Part shown: positions 8,330 to 17,153 of the stretch, one piece after another
How positions within the stretch are numbered: the stretch's first letter is position 1
How the letters are laid out: every line of letters begins with the position of its first letter
Assembly (NCBI GenBank): GCA_023400985.1
Contig: JAEXEN010000017.1
Location: forward strand, 1 to 60,863
Reading direction: 5' to 3'
DNA: 60,863 bases
DNA from: Bacillota bacterium
GTDB taxonomy: Bacteria; Bacillota; Clostridia; Christensenellales; CAG-138
Position numbers and translations under genes: made by a program
The notes under the pieces: model-generated
Databases searched by the model: none
Seen by the model: only the letters and a program-made list of their open reading frames with translations
What the model was told of the DNA's origin: nothing

Positions 8330-8780
8330 GTTGCGAAAATGGCTTCGCCATTTCCGCGAGGCCCTTCGGGAGTTTTGCACATCCGCCTGTCGCGCTTCGG
8401 CGCTCCCGGACGGCGGATGTGAGAGGAACGAAAGGCTAACGCCTTTCATCCGTTTCGGCACGCAAGGCCGCAGGCCTTGGCTCGTAGGGCTCCGGCTTCG
8501 CCGGACGTGTGCATGCCGCCGAAGCCGGAATAAATTAAGGGGCTGCGACCTCTTAATAATCCCCTGAGTTTCGGGGGCTTTGTACGCAGTTTGCAATGGT
8601 CGTCTTGCGCTTTAGAGCGCAATACTCTCACTGGGCTTTCGCCTCGCTTCATCCGCCACTGGCGGCGCTTCGGCTCCGCCCCCCAGACCCCCTGCGGAAC
8701 GGTCTTGACCGTTCCGCGATGGCGCGGAGGTATGCGATATAACATTCCATTGTAGGGCGGATAGCATCCGCCCGCGGGAA
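8330..8780 (+). repeat. Nested-palindrome repeat, copy A
   Basis: The 518-bp mnmE-mnmG gap is filled by a mosaic of hairpins and no gene. Visible units are GAAAGGC/GCCTTTC (8430-8447), AAGGCCGCAGGCCTT (8464-8478) and CCGGCTTCGCCGG (8492-8504), enclosed by TTCGGCACGC and GCATGCCGCCGAA. Next come a TTAAGGGG/CCCCTTAA-like arm and a GGCGGATAGCATCCGCC palindrome near 8756-8772. The same units recur in at least six other gaps of the window. Confidence 0.85.
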
Positions 8781-8835
8781 CGCATAGACAATAAATTCTT
8801 TTGGTTTGGAGGCGGAGCCTCCGAGAAAGACGATC

Positions 8836-10734
8836 ATGACCTATCATGCAGGGACCTATGACGCGATCGTTTTAGGGGCGGGCCACGCGGGCTGCGAGGC
8901 GGCGCTCGCTTTGGCGCGGATGGGCCATAAAACGCTCTGCCTTACGATGAATCTCGATTCGGTGGCGTTTATGGCATGCAACCCGGCGATCGGCGGCACG
9001 AGCAAAGGGCATCTCGTTTGCGAGGTCGACGCGATGGGCGGCGAAATGGGGCTTGCGGCGGATGATACGTTTTTGCAGATACGCATGCTCAACACAGGTA
9101 AGGGCCCGGCGGTGCATTCGCTTAGGGCGCAGATCGATAAAAGGCGCTATCACGAGCGGATGAAGCGCGCGCTCGAGCGCGAGGAAAATCTAACGCTCCG
9201 GCAGGGAGAATGCGAGAAGATACTTGTCGAAAACGGCCGCGTGTACGGCATAGAGACGGGCGGCGGCGCTAAGTACCTTTGCCGCGCGCTGGTGGTCGCG
9301 GCGGGCGTATATTTGAAAAGCCGCGTTTTGATCGGCGATTATGTGACGCAAAGCGGCCCTTCGGGGCTTTTGGGCGCAAATGCGCTTTCAAAATCGCTTA
9401 CGGAACTCAATATACCCTTAAGAAGGTTCAAAACCGGCACGCCGGCGCGGGTGCACAGGCGGAGCCTGGATTTTGATAAGATGGAGCGCCAGGACGGCGA
9501 TATGCCCCCACCCTGCTTCTCGTTTTTGGATAAGGGTGAAGCGAGCATTTTAAGCCGCGCGCAGACCCCCTGCTATTTGACGTACACCAATGCGGAAACG
9601 CACCGCGTGATCCTGGAGAACATCCATCGCTCGGCGATGTATAGCGGGCTTATCGAGGGTACGGGCACGCGCTACTGCCCGTCCATCGAGGATAAGATCA
9701 CCCGCTTCAAAGATAAGGAGCGTCACCAGCTCTTTTTGGAGCCGGAGGGGCTTTCGACGGACGAGATGTACGTGCAGGGCATGTCCACATCGCTTCCGTT
9801 CGATGTGCAGGAGAAGATGCTTAAGACCATTCGCGGCATGGAAAATTGCGAGATCATGCGCGCGGGGTACGCCATCGAGTACGACTGCATCGACCCGAAG
9901 ACGCTTGGCGAAGGGCTTGCCAACAAGGAGATGAAAGGGCTTTATTTTGCGGGGCAGGTCAACGGCACATCCGGCTACGAAGAGGCGGCGGCGCAGGGGT
10001 TTTATGCGGGCGTGAACGCGGGGCTTTTTTTGAAGGACGAACCGCCGCTCGTTTTGACGCGGGCGGATGCGTATATCGGCGTATTGGTGGACGATCTCAC
10101 CGTAAAGGGCACCAACGAACCCTACCGCATGATGACCTCCCGCGCGGAATATAGGCTTCTTTTACGGCAGGACAACGCGGACATGCGGCTTACCGAGCTC
10201 GCGAGGCGAGCGGGGCTTGTAAACGACGCGCGGTATACGCGGCTCATGCGCAAAAAAGAGGAGATCGACCGCGCGAATGCGGCGCTCAACGCGTACGCCA
10301 AAACAGACGAAGCGCTGAAAGCGCTGTTGAAAGAAAAGGGCGAAGGCGAGCTGCGTACGGGGCTGAAACTAAATGAGCTTTTGAAACGCGAGGGCATTTC
10401 GTATACGGATCTATTGAGGCTCGGCCAAGGGCTTCCGGAAATCGGCGACGAGGCGTGCGAGCAGGTGGAGATCGCGGCGCGGTATGAGGGCTACATCAAA
10501 AAGCAGTTCGAGCAGGTGAAACGGTTTGAAGAGCTGGAAAACACCGTTTTGCCGGATAAAATGGATTACTTTTCCGTTCAGGGGCTTCGCATAGAGGCGC
10601 GGCAGAAGCTAACGGCGATCCGCCCAAAAAGCATCGGACAGGCGTCGCGCATATCGGGCGTTTCCCCCGCGGATATTGCGGTGCTTCTTATAAAGCTAAA
10701 AAAGGATGCGGCAAAAGCACCGGAGGGCGTATGA
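8836..10734 (+). CDS. mnmG: tRNA uridine-5-carboxymethylaminomethyl modification enzyme MnmG
   Basis: The FAD-dependent partner of MnmE in U34 modification, 632 residues from the ATG at 8836. The dinucleotide-binding motif AIVLGAGHAGCEAALALARMG sits at the N-terminus, followed by CNPAIGGTSKGHLVCEVDAMGGEMG and the family motifs FKTGTPARV and AGQVNGTSGYEEAAAQG. The frame continues upstream to a TTG at 8806, but homologues start just before YDAIV. It overlaps rsmG by four bases (ATGA), the conserved mnmG-rsmG arrangement. Confidence 0.96.
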   Translation: MTYHAGTYDAIVLGAGHAGCEAALALARMGHKTLCLTMNLDSVAFMACNPAIGGTSKGHLVCEVDAMGGEMGLAADDTFLQIRMLNTGKGPAVHSLRAQIDKRRYHERMKRALEREENLTLRQGECEKILVENGRVYGIETGGGAKYLCRALVVAAGVYLKSRVLIGDYVTQSGPSGLLGANALSKSLTELNIPLRRFKTGTPARVHRRSLDFDKMERQDGDMPPPCFSFLDKGEASILSRAQTPCYLTYTNAETHRVILENIHRSAMYSGLIEGTGTRYCPSIEDKITRFKDKERHQLFLEPEGLSTDEMYVQGMSTSLPFDVQEKMLKTIRGMENCEIMRAGYAIEYDCIDPKTLGEGLANKEMKGLYFAGQVNGTSGYEEAAAQGFYAGVNAGLFLKDEPPLVLTRADAYIGVLVDDLTVKGTNEPYRMMTSRAEYRLLLRQDNADMRLTELARRAGLVNDARYTRLMRKKEEIDRANAALNAYAKTDEALKALLKEKGEGELRTGLKLNELLKREGISYTDLLRLGQGLPEIGDEACEQVEIAARYEGYIKKQFEQVKRFEELENTVLPDKMDYFSVQGLRIEARQKLTAIRPKSIGQASRISGVSPADIAVLLIKLKKDAAKAPEGV

Positions 10735-11420
10735 GCGAAATTGCTTTATCCGTAAAGGCGGCGCTCCCTTTCCTCAGCGATGAACAGCGGCAAAAGCTCT
10801 GCGCTTTCTACGATATGCTGGTCGATTGGAACACGCGCATGAACCTTACGGCCATCACAGCACCCGCTGAGGTTGCGCAAAAGCATTTTGCGGACAGCGT
10901 TTTACCCGAAAGGCTTTTGAAGAAAGACGCAAACGTGATCGACGTGGGCACAGGCGCGGGTTTTCCGGGGATACCGCTCCTCATCGCGCGGCCGGATCTA
11001 AAGCTTACGCTCATGGATGCGCTCCAAAAGCGAGTAACATTTCTGGAGGCGGTATGTAAAGAGCTGGGGCTTAACGCCCTTTGCGTGCACGCGCGAGCGG
11101 AGGAAGCGGGAAAAAAGCCTTTATATAGGGCCCGCTTCGATGCGGCGCTTTCGCGGGCGGTCGCATCGGCCTCGGAGTTGACGGAGCTGACAGTGCCCTT
11201 CTTAAAGGAAAACGGCGTATCGCTCATGTACAAGGGCCCGCAGGCGGATGAGGAACTGAAGGCGGCCGAAAATGCGCTGAGGCAGCTTGGGTCGCGCGGG
11301 AAGATCGTCAAATTCGACGCCGAATGGGGGCAGCGCCGCGTGATCGTGGCAGAGAAGCTCGCACCCACGCCGGATATGTATCCGAGGGCAAGCGGCGTTA
11401 TGAAGAAACGGCCTCTATAA
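10731..11420 (+). CDS. rsmG: 16S rRNA (guanine-527-N7)-methyltransferase RsmG
   Basis: The 229-residue SAM-dependent methyltransferase modifies G527 of 16S rRNA. Its SAM-binding motif is VIDVGTGAGFPGIPLLIARP, preceded by the typical substrate segment WNTRMNLTAI and followed by RAVASASELTELTVPFL. It is coupled to mnmG by an ATGA overlap. Loss of RsmG gives low-level streptomycin resistance in other bacteria; all motifs look intact here. Confidence 0.96.
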   Translation: MSEIALSVKAALPFLSDEQRQKLCAFYDMLVDWNTRMNLTAITAPAEVAQKHFADSVLPERLLKKDANVIDVGTGAGFPGIPLLIARPDLKLTLMDALQKRVTFLEAVCKELGLNALCVHARAEEAGKKPLYRARFDAALSRAVASASELTELTVPFLKENGVSLMYKGPQADEELKAAENALRQLGSRGKIVKFDAEWGQRRVIVAEKLAPTPDMYPRASGVMKKRPL

Positions 11421-11523
11421 AATATCGAAAAACCTCTTCTTTTGCCGAAACTGCGCGGCTTTTGCGGCGGTTAGAGGAAATACATAGAATCACAGCGAAA
11501 CAATCATCAAGGAGGCTGTTTCC

Positions 11524-12360
11524 ATGCCGGTGTTTGATTTTTTGAGGGACAGTAAAAAGCCCGAGCCGGAAAAGAGGCTGGAGGAGATCGACGTAACGAA
11601 AATACTGCCGAACCCCAACCAGCCGCGCGCCACATTCGCAGAGGAAAGCATTCAGGAACTTGCGGACTCCATCGCACAGGTGGGGCTTATTCAGCCGCTC
11701 GTGGTACGCCCCATAGAGAACGGGTTCGAGCTCGTGGCGGGCGAAAGGCGGCTTCGCGCGGTGAAAAGCCTCGGCATGCAAACGGTGATGTGCATCGTGC
11801 AAAACGACGTGGTGGACGAGACATCCGCCATGATGGCGCTTATCGAAAACCTTCAGCGCGAGGAGCTCAACTATCTCGAGGAAGCCGCCTGCTATAGCCA
11901 GCTCCTCACGAACTTCCACCTCACGCAGGAGGAGCTTGCCAAAAAGCTCGGCAAAAGCCAGTCGTCCATCGCCAACAAGCTGCGCATATTGAAGCTCCCC
12001 CCCGCCGTGAAGGACGCCATGACCGAAGCGGGCCTGAGCGAGCGCCACGCGAGAGCCTTATTGAGTTTGCGCGAGGAAAAGCACCAGCTCGACGCCGTGA
12101 AAAAGATCAACGAAAAGGGTCTGAGCGTGAAGGAGACCGAGGCGTATGTGGAAAAGACTCTCAACCGCCTCTACGACGAAAAGCGCGACGGCGCAAAGCC
12201 ACGTCCCATCATGATACGGCTCGTGAAGGACTACAGGCTCTTCATGAACACCGTGAACGCCGCGGTGAACCAGCTCCGCGAAGCGGGCATGGCCGTGGAG
12301 GTGGAGCAGATCGATCGCCCCGACGGCGTGGATATCGGGATCAAGATAACGAGAAAATAA
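11524..12360 (+). CDS. noc: ParB/Noc family nucleoid occlusion or partition protein
   Basis: 278 residues with the ParB N-terminal domain (ILPNPNQPR, then GERRLRAVKSLG, the CTP-binding GERR motif) and the helix-turn-helix (LTQEELAKKLGKSQSSIANKLRILKLP). A C-terminal dimerisation part follows. In Bacillota the ParB paralogue directly behind rsmG is usually Noc, which protects the nucleoid from division. A soj/parA gene normally lies nearby with spo0J, but none is adjacent here, so a chromosome-segregation (ParB) role cannot be excluded. A strong AAGGAGG lies before the ATG at 11524. Confidence 0.85.
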   Translation: MPVFDFLRDSKKPEPEKRLEEIDVTKILPNPNQPRATFAEESIQELADSIAQVGLIQPLVVRPIENGFELVAGERRLRAVKSLGMQTVMCIVQNDVVDETSAMMALIENLQREELNYLEEAACYSQLLTNFHLTQEELAKKLGKSQSSIANKLRILKLPPAVKDAMTEAGLSERHARALLSLREEKHQLDAVKKINEKGLSVKETEAYVEKTLNRLYDEKRDGAKPRPIMIRLVKDYRLFMNTVNAAVNQLREAGMAVEVEQIDRPDGVDIGIKITRK

Positions 12361-12371
12361 AAGAAATTATG

Positions 12372-12418
12372 AAATACAATGGAAGGCTGCTGCACAGCAA
12401 CGGTCTACCATTGTATTT
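12372..12418. terminator. Bidirectional terminator between noc and the acetyltransferase
   Basis: The 11-bp stem AAATACAATGG (12372-12382) pairs with CCATTGTATTT (12408-12418), with A/T-rich flanks on both sides. It lies between two convergent genes. Confidence 0.85.
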
Positions 12419-12837
12419 TATATTCGCATTTTTACATATGCCGCGCAGCCTATGCGCGAGGCGCTCATAAAGCCGCAGCTCTCGTAAAACCGTCCGTTTT
12501 CGATTTTGCCGTCCGTCAGAAGCACCTTTTGGTAAACGTTCGGATAGCGTGCGTCAAACGCATGGAGGAGCGTCGATCCTATACTCATGCGCCGAAATTC
12601 CGGCAAGACGAGAAGATCCTGCACATACAAAACCGAATGCCCGTCGCCCACCGCACGAATGAGGCCCACAAGATGCCCGTCCACGCGCGCGCAAAGCGCC
12701 GCGAAGGAATTCTTCAGGGCATTTTGGAGCATTTCGGGCTTTTTTACACAGTTCGCCCAACCCGCGCTTTCATAGAGGCGCAGCACCTCCTCCATAATGC
12801 CGCTTTCCAAAACGAATGGCTCTATCATAAAATCCAT
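12418..12837 (-). CDS. GNAT family N-acetyltransferase
   Basis: 139 residues with the acetyl-CoA-binding pattern of the GNAT fold: VQDLLVLPEFRRMSIGSTLLHAF (a variant of the V-x-P-x-x-R/Q-x-x-G/A loop) and the closing GRFYESCGF segment. The acceptor substrate cannot be told from sequence. It is convergent with noc across a shared terminator and stands alone. The start ATG at 12837 is followed by a second ATG four codons in, and either could be used. Confidence 0.85.
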   Translation of the reverse strand: MDFMIEPFVLESGIMEEVLRLYESAGWANCVKKPEMLQNALKNSFAALCARVDGHLVGLIRAVGDGHSVLYVQDLLVLPEFRRMSIGSTLLHAFDARYPNVYQKVLLTDGKIENGRFYESCGFMSASRIGCAAYVKMRI

Positions 12838-12981
12838 GTTTGCCCCCGTGATTTCTGCATCTACCCTACCATGCCGCCGCTCAAACGGGCAAGCGCGGCT
12901 TTTGTGCGGGGAACGGATTCCCGTGCAGTATGTTGCCGCGAACCTTTACTTTATCCCACAATCCGTCTATAATATTTTTAA

Positions 12982-13452
12982 ATGGAGAAGCTAGTCGGAA
13001 AGGACGATACGAGCGGCATGCTCGAAACGGTCAACGCGGCGTTTCACGGGATCGACCCGCGCGACCCCGCGCTTTTAAGTCCGGCCGTTCTCGCGTACAT
13101 AGGAGATACCGTATACGACCTTTTCGTGCGCACCTATTATTTGGAGACCACCGACCAGACGGCGCACGGGCTCCATATGAGCTGTACGACGAGGGTGTGC
13201 GCCAAAGCGCAGGCGGAAAGCTTTTTTAGGGTCGAACCGCTGTTAAGCGAGCGGGAGCTTTCCGTTTACAGGCGAGGCCGCAACGCGCATCTCGGCACCG
13301 TGCCCAAAAACGCCAAGATAGCCGATTACCGCACGGCGACGGGCTTCGAGGCATTACTCGGGTATCTCTACTTATCCAAACAGGAAAAACGCCTTGCCGA
13401 AATCGTCCGTGCGGCGCTCTTTGCGTCCGAAACGGGCGAAGGCGGGCGGTGA
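12982..13452 (+). CDS. mrnC: Mini-ribonuclease III
   Basis: A 156-residue RNase III-type protein without a dsRNA-binding domain. It carries the family motifs LSPAVLAYIGDTVYDLFVR (catalytic Asp in GD), RRGRNAHLGTVPKNA and TGFEALLGYLYL. Mini-III trims the ends of 23S rRNA precursors. It precedes rlmB with overlapping frames, the mrnC-rlmB order of Bacillota. A possible -10 (TATAAT at about 12967-12972) lies only some ten bases ahead of the ATG, so the leader would be very short. Confidence 0.93.
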   Translation: MEKLVGKDDTSGMLETVNAAFHGIDPRDPALLSPAVLAYIGDTVYDLFVRTYYLETTDQTAHGLHMSCTTRVCAKAQAESFFRVEPLLSERELSVYRRGRNAHLGTVPKNAKIADYRTATGFEALLGYLYLSKQEKRLAEIVRAALFASETGEGGR

Positions 13453-13490
13453 CGGCCCGGAACGGCCGACACGAAAGAAAGAGGTCAAAT

Positions 13491-15029
13491 ATGCCGGAAA
13501 ACAACAATAGAGGCGGCGGGAAGCCCCCTTATCGGCCGCAGGGCGGGAACGACGCGAAAAAGCCCCGGTACGGCGATAAAAAGCCGTATGGCGATAAGAA
13601 ACCCTACGGCGGCGGAAAACCCTATGGGGATAAAAAGCCCTATGCCGATAAGAAACCCTATGGGGATAAGAAGCCGTACGGCGACAAAAAGCCCTATGGA
13701 GACAAGCCCTACGGCGAGAATGGCGAAAAGAGGCCTTACGGCGAAAGAAAGCCCTACGGCGAAAAGTTCTACGAAAAGCCCTACGGCGAGAAAAAGCAAT
13801 ACGGTGACAGGCCGTACGGCGAGAAGAAACCCTACGGCGATAAGCCTTACGGTGAGAAGAAGCCTTACGGTGAGAAGAAGCCTTACGGTGACAGGCCCTA
13901 CGGCGAGAAAAAACCCTACGGGGATAGGAAGCCCTACGGCGACAGACCGTATGGAGAAAAGAAGCCGTACGGCGATAAACCCTACGGCGAAAAGAAACCG
14001 TACGCCGATAAGCCTTACGGTGAAAGAAAGCCGTATGGTGACAGGCCCTACGGTGATAAGCCTTATAACCCAAATCCCTACGGCAGGAAGCCCTACGGCG
14101 GCAGCAAGCCTTACGAGAACAAAAAGCCGTATACGCCATCTAAAGCCGAGGCGGAGATTCACGAGGACGAGGCGCTTCAAGCGGACAAAAAGCAGCGCTA
14201 TGAGCTGAAGTACGACGCCATGGCCCCCGCGAGCACCGACGCCGCCGAGAAGGCGAAGCTTGTCCCGGAGGACGAGCTCCCCTACCTCGTGATGGGCCGA
14301 AACGCCGTGCGCGAGGCGCTTAAAAGCGGCAGGAGCATCGACCGCATCCTCGTTGTGAAGGAGCTCGACGGCTCCTTGCGCGAGATCGTGAACCTCGCGC
14401 GGGACAATAACGTCCAGCTCCGCGAGGTGGATAGGAGCAAGCTCGACGAGCTTTGCATGCCGTTTGGCCACGGCAATAAGACCGGCAACCATCAAGGCAT
14501 CGTGGCTATGGTGCCTGGGGTACAGTACTGCGAGCTGAATGATATCCTCGAGGCGGCCAAAGCGAAGGATGAAAAGCCGTTTATCATCCTCCTCGACGGC
14601 ATCGAGGACCCGCATAACTTAGGCTCCATCATAAGGAGCGCGGAATGCGCGGGCGCGCACGGCGTGATCATCCCGAAAAGGCGTACGGCCACCGTCACCG
14701 CCGCCGCCAGCAAGGCGAGCGCGGGCGCGGTGGAATACATCAAAGTGGCGCGCGTAGCGAACATAGCAAACACCATCGCGGAGCTTAAAAAAGGGGGCGT
14801 TTGGATCTCAGGCGCAGATATGACCGGCACGCCTATGACCGAGGCGAAACTCGAGGGCGCGCTTGCGCTCGTCATCGGTTCCGAGGGCGAAGGCCTCTCC
14901 AGAGTCGTGCGCGAGGCGTGCGACTTCACGGTAAAAATACCGCTCTACGGCAGCATCGAGTCGCTCAACGCGTCGGTCGCGGCGGCGGTGCTGATGTTTG
15001 AAAAGAAACGGCAGGACGGTATCAAGTAA
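13491..15029 (+). CDS. rlmB: 23S rRNA 2'-O-methyltransferase RlmB with long KPYG-repeat tail
   Basis: The C-terminal half (about residues 255-512) is a normal SPOUT methyltransferase with its substrate-binding domain: YLVMGRNAVREAL, then knot motifs GIEDPHNLGSIIRSAE, LVIGSEGEGLSR and IPLYGSIESLNASVAAAV. It methylates G2251-type positions of 23S rRNA. The first about 225 residues are low complexity, mostly (K/R)PYG(D/E)(K/R) units with about 26 PYG copies, strongly basic and likely disordered. I choose the ATG at 13491 with an AGAAAGAGGT-like site ahead; the frame is open from a GTG at 13449. Typical RlmB is near 250 residues, so the tail doubles the protein. It is followed by sigH. Confidence 0.92.
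   Translation: MPENNNRGGGKPPYRPQGGNDAKKPRYGDKKPYGDKKPYGGGKPYGDKKPYADKKPYGDKKPYGDKKPYGDKPYGENGEKRPYGERKPYGEKFYEKPYGEKKQYGDRPYGEKKPYGDKPYGEKKPYGEKKPYGDRPYGEKKPYGDRKPYGDRPYGEKKPYGDKPYGEKKPYADKPYGERKPYGDRPYGDKPYNPNPYGRKPYGGSKPYENKKPYTPSKAEAEIHEDEALQADKKQRYELKYDAMAPASTDAAEKAKLVPEDELPYLVMGRNAVREALKSGRSIDRILVVKELDGSLREIVNLARDNNVQLREVDRSKLDELCMPFGHGNKTGNHQGIVAMVPGVQYCELNDILEAAKAKDEKPFIILLDGIEDPHNLGSIIRSAECAGAHGVIIPKRRTATVTAAASKASAGAVEYIKVARVANIANTIAELKKGGVWISGADMTGTPMTEAKLEGALALVIGSEGEGLSRVVREACDFTVKIPLYGSIESLNASVAAAVLMFEKKRQDGIK
13569..14135 (+). repeat. Tandem coding repeat in rlmB
   Basis: The DNA repeats units such as AAGCCCTACGGCGATAAG with a period of 15 or 18 bases. Synonymous changes scattered among copies suggest the protein repeat is kept by selection or frequent copy exchange. 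The repeat also keeps other frames open, producing long false ORFs on both strands. Confidence 0.9.
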
Positions 15030-15101
15030 GATCTACACGGCATGCGGGCGGCGAAGCCTCTGCGGCGGCGCCGCCCTTTTTCAAAAAGCGGCGGAGACAA
15101 A

Positions 15102-15722
15102 ATGGAAAGTCAAGCATATCGAAATTTAACGGATGAACAGCTTGTGGCGCGTTCGCACGAGGGTGACCGGGAAGCGGACGAAGTGCTGTATGACCGGTAT
15201 AAAAACATCGTCCGCATCAAGGCGCGTCCGTATTTTTTGATCGGCGCGGACCGCGAGGATCTGCTTCAGGAGGGCATGATCGGCCTCTACAAGGCCATTC
15301 GGGATTACGATTCCGACTACGGGGCGGCGTTTCGCTCGTTTGCGGAAATGTGCATCCTGCGCCAAATCATCACGGCTATTAAATCCGCCACACGGCAAAA
15401 GCACGTGCCGTTAAACTCCTATGTATCGCTCTACCGGCCGCTTCGCGAGGAGGAGCCGGACAGGGCGCTCATCGATGTCTTGACCGAGCTTCGCGGCGAA
15501 AACCCCGAGGATACGTTCATCGGCAAGGAATCCCTCGAAAGCATCTTCCAAACGCTCGACAGCGCGCTTTCCCCGCTCGAAAAGCAGATACTCGACCTCT
15601 TTTTGGAGGGCCGCTCCTATCAGGAGATTGCGCAGGTGCTTTCGCGCAACACAAAAACCGTGGACAACGCCTTGCAGCGCGTGAAGCACAAGCTCGAAAA
15701 TCACTTGGAAAAGAGCAGATAA
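15102..15722 (+). CDS. sigH: RNA polymerase sigma-H factor
   Basis: The 206-residue sigma-70 family protein has region 2 (DREDLLQEGMIGLYKAIRDYDSDYGAAFRSFAEMCILRQI) and region 4 (LSPLEKQILDLFLEGRSYQEIAQVL with the HTH following). This matches SigH/Spo0H, the early sporulation and stationary-phase sigma factor of Bacillota. Its location behind mrnC-rlmB supports SigH. I choose the ATG at 15102, preceded by GGAGAC; the frame extends upstream to 15042 without similarity to the family. It is convergent with the next gene, with three bases between stops. Confidence 0.93.
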   Translation: MESQAYRNLTDEQLVARSHEGDREADEVLYDRYKNIVRIKARPYFLIGADREDLLQEGMIGLYKAIRDYDSDYGAAFRSFAEMCILRQIITAIKSATRQKHVPLNSYVSLYRPLREEEPDRALIDVLTELRGENPEDTFIGKESLESIFQTLDSALSPLEKQILDLFLEGRSYQEIAQVLSRNTKTVDNALQRVKHKLENHLEKSR

Positions 15723-15725
15723 AAC

Positions 15726-16478
15726 CTATCCGCCTTCCACAAGCCCGTTTTTTACGGCAAACGCGTACGCGCCGATGCCCACCGCCACCGAGAGGTTGAG
15801 CGAATCGACCAAAGCGGACTGCGGAATGCGCACGGCCGTGCCGGACCGTTGAAACGCCGCATCGTCAAGCCCGTGCGCCTCGTTGCCGAAAACGAGGCAG
15901 AAAAGGCTGTCTTTCGGGCAGCTTTCGGGCGTTAAGGCGGATTTTTCCCCAAGCAGGAACGGATAGACGCCGTGCTTGGGGTAAAGGCCGCGGTACTGGG
16001 AAAAGCTTTCAAACAGCCCGCAGCGTACGCGAAACAGCGCGCCCATGGAGGCGCGCACCGTTTTTGGGTGAAACACGTCCGCCGCGGGCAGAACGATGCC
16101 CACGTCGAGGATGGAAAATCCCGCAGCAATGCGGAACACCGTGCCGAGATTGCCCATGTCCGACGGGTTCACGAGCACCATATGCGGTTTTTGCGCATCG
16201 AGCGCGTCGACATAGGGGGAAAATGCTGCCGCAACGAGGCAGCTTTCTTTTTTGGAAAGGCGCTCCAAAACCCTGTCGTTTACGCGATACGGCACCGACG
16301 CGCGCTCGCAAAGCTCGATAAGCGGCGGCTTATTCTCGTAAGCGGAATGGATGTACACCTCGCGCGCGGCCTGCGGGCGCAGCTTTAAAAGCTCGATGGC
16401 CGCATAAGCGCCGAGCGCGTAGGAATACCCGCAATCCCTTTTGTAGGCGCGCGGAGCGCCCAGAGTAAAGCTTCCCAT
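15726..16478 (-). CDS. TrmH family RNA methyltransferase
   Basis: 250 residues with the SPOUT knot signatures NPSDMGNLGTVFRIAAGFSI, CLVFGNEAHGLDD and IPQSALVDSLNLSVAVGIGAYA. The N-terminal about 90 residues form a small substrate-binding domain (YSYALGAYAAIELLKL...). It should transfer a methyl group to the 2'-OH of a tRNA or rRNA nucleotide; the target is unknown. It lies tail to tail with sigH, and a repeat copy occupies the sequence upstream of its start. Confidence 0.88.
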   Translation of the reverse strand: MGSFTLGAPRAYKRDCGYSYALGAYAAIELLKLRPQAAREVYIHSAYENKPPLIELCERASVPYRVNDRVLERLSKKESCLVAAAFSPYVDALDAQKPHMVLVNPSDMGNLGTVFRIAAGFSILDVGIVLPAADVFHPKTVRASMGALFRVRCGLFESFSQYRGLYPKHGVYPFLLGEKSALTPESCPKDSLFCLVFGNEAHGLDDAAFQRSGTAVRIPQSALVDSLNLSVAVGIGAYAFAVKNGLVEGG

Positions 16479-16569
16479 TTGGCAAAAGCATACCGCGCAG
16501 ACTGCTCAAGGAAAATGCCGCAAATTTTTTGAATTGTTTTCGGGCAATTTCCATATAAAACCTCGGGGT

Positions 16570-16750
16570 TGTCAAGGCGCGTACCCCTTGACTTCCTTCC
16601 GGCTTCGGCGACATGCGCGCGTCCGGCGGGCCAGAGCCTGCGGCCTTGCGTGCCGAAACGGATGAAAGGCGTTAGCCTTTCGTCCCTTTCAGAAAGTGCC
16701 GGCCGTAAGGTGCGAACAGGCACTTTCCGAAAAAACGGTCCGAAGGCGAA
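16570..16750 (-). repeat. Nested-palindrome repeat, copy B
   Basis: Read on the minus strand this contains GACGAAAGGCTAACGCCTTT, ATCCGTTTCGGCACGC, an AAGGCCGCAGG arm and GCCGAAGCCGGAA, followed by CAAGGGG and its complement. It is a shorter copy of the element at 8330-8780, in inverted orientation, with an extra GTGCC.../...GGCAC arm at about 16690-16730. Confidence 0.8.
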
Positions 16751-16753
16751 AAC

Positions 16754-16785
16754 TCAAAGAAGTGCCGCATGCGGCACTTCTTTGA
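16754..16785. terminator. 32-bp perfect palindrome, probable bidirectional terminator
   Basis: TCAAAGAAGTGCCGCA and its exact reverse complement meet with no spacer. As RNA it gives a GC-rich stem with a U-rich 3' arm, directly behind the small HTH gene on the minus strand. Confidence 0.65.
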
Positions 16786-16791
16786 CACGCG

Positions 16792-17055
16792 TCAGCGTGA
16801 GTATATAATTTTCCGAATCGTATCGGGCGAAAGCCCGAAGCGGTCGGAAAGTTCGAAAAGCTTTGCTCCGGCGGCATGCTCTTTGCGTATCTGCGCGTTT
16901 CGCGCCGCAAGCTCCTGCTTTGCTCCGGTAGCCGCGCCCCATGCCTTGCGGGAACCCGTCTTTTGGGGCACGTACAGCATACATCCGTCCACGTGCCTTA
17001 AAAGCTCCTCCACAAGGCATGCGGGCAGCACATCGTTCGCATTTGCGTATTTCAT
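16792..17055 (-). CDS. Small HTH protein, CD3324/Mor-like family
   Basis: 87 residues. The pattern MKYANANDVLPACLVEELLRH, VDGCMLYVPQK, GSRKAWG and a C-terminal HTH (LFELSDRFGLSPDTIRKIIYSR) match a small clostridial family related to the Mor transcription-activator C-terminal region (often named CD3324 family). Role unknown, probably DNA binding. AAGGAG lies eight bases before the ATG. It stands alone between a repeat copy and the recF promoter region. Confidence 0.75.
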   Translation of the reverse strand: MKYANANDVLPACLVEELLRHVDGCMLYVPQKTGSRKAWGAATGAKQELAARNAQIRKEHAAGAKLFELSDRFGLSPDTIRKIIYSR

Positions 17056-17153
17056 TCCTATCGCTCCTTAAAGCATATTTTCCTGTGCTTAAGGTGCAAA
17101 GCCCGCGGCTTATCGGAATGAAGACCGACGATCCGTTCTCGGTAACGTTACTT

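Noticed and set aside
13569..14135. CRISPR-like regular repeat
   Set aside because: Units are 15-18 bases without unique spacers and are in frame within rlmB; no cas genes are present.
13372..14615. Long minus-strand ORFs opposite the rlmB repeat (Arg/Tyr/His-rich and Val/Leu-rich translations)
   Set aside because: They exist only because the 15/18-base tandem repeat keeps all frames open. They have no ribosome site or family similarity, while the plus-strand frame continues into a complete methyltransferase.
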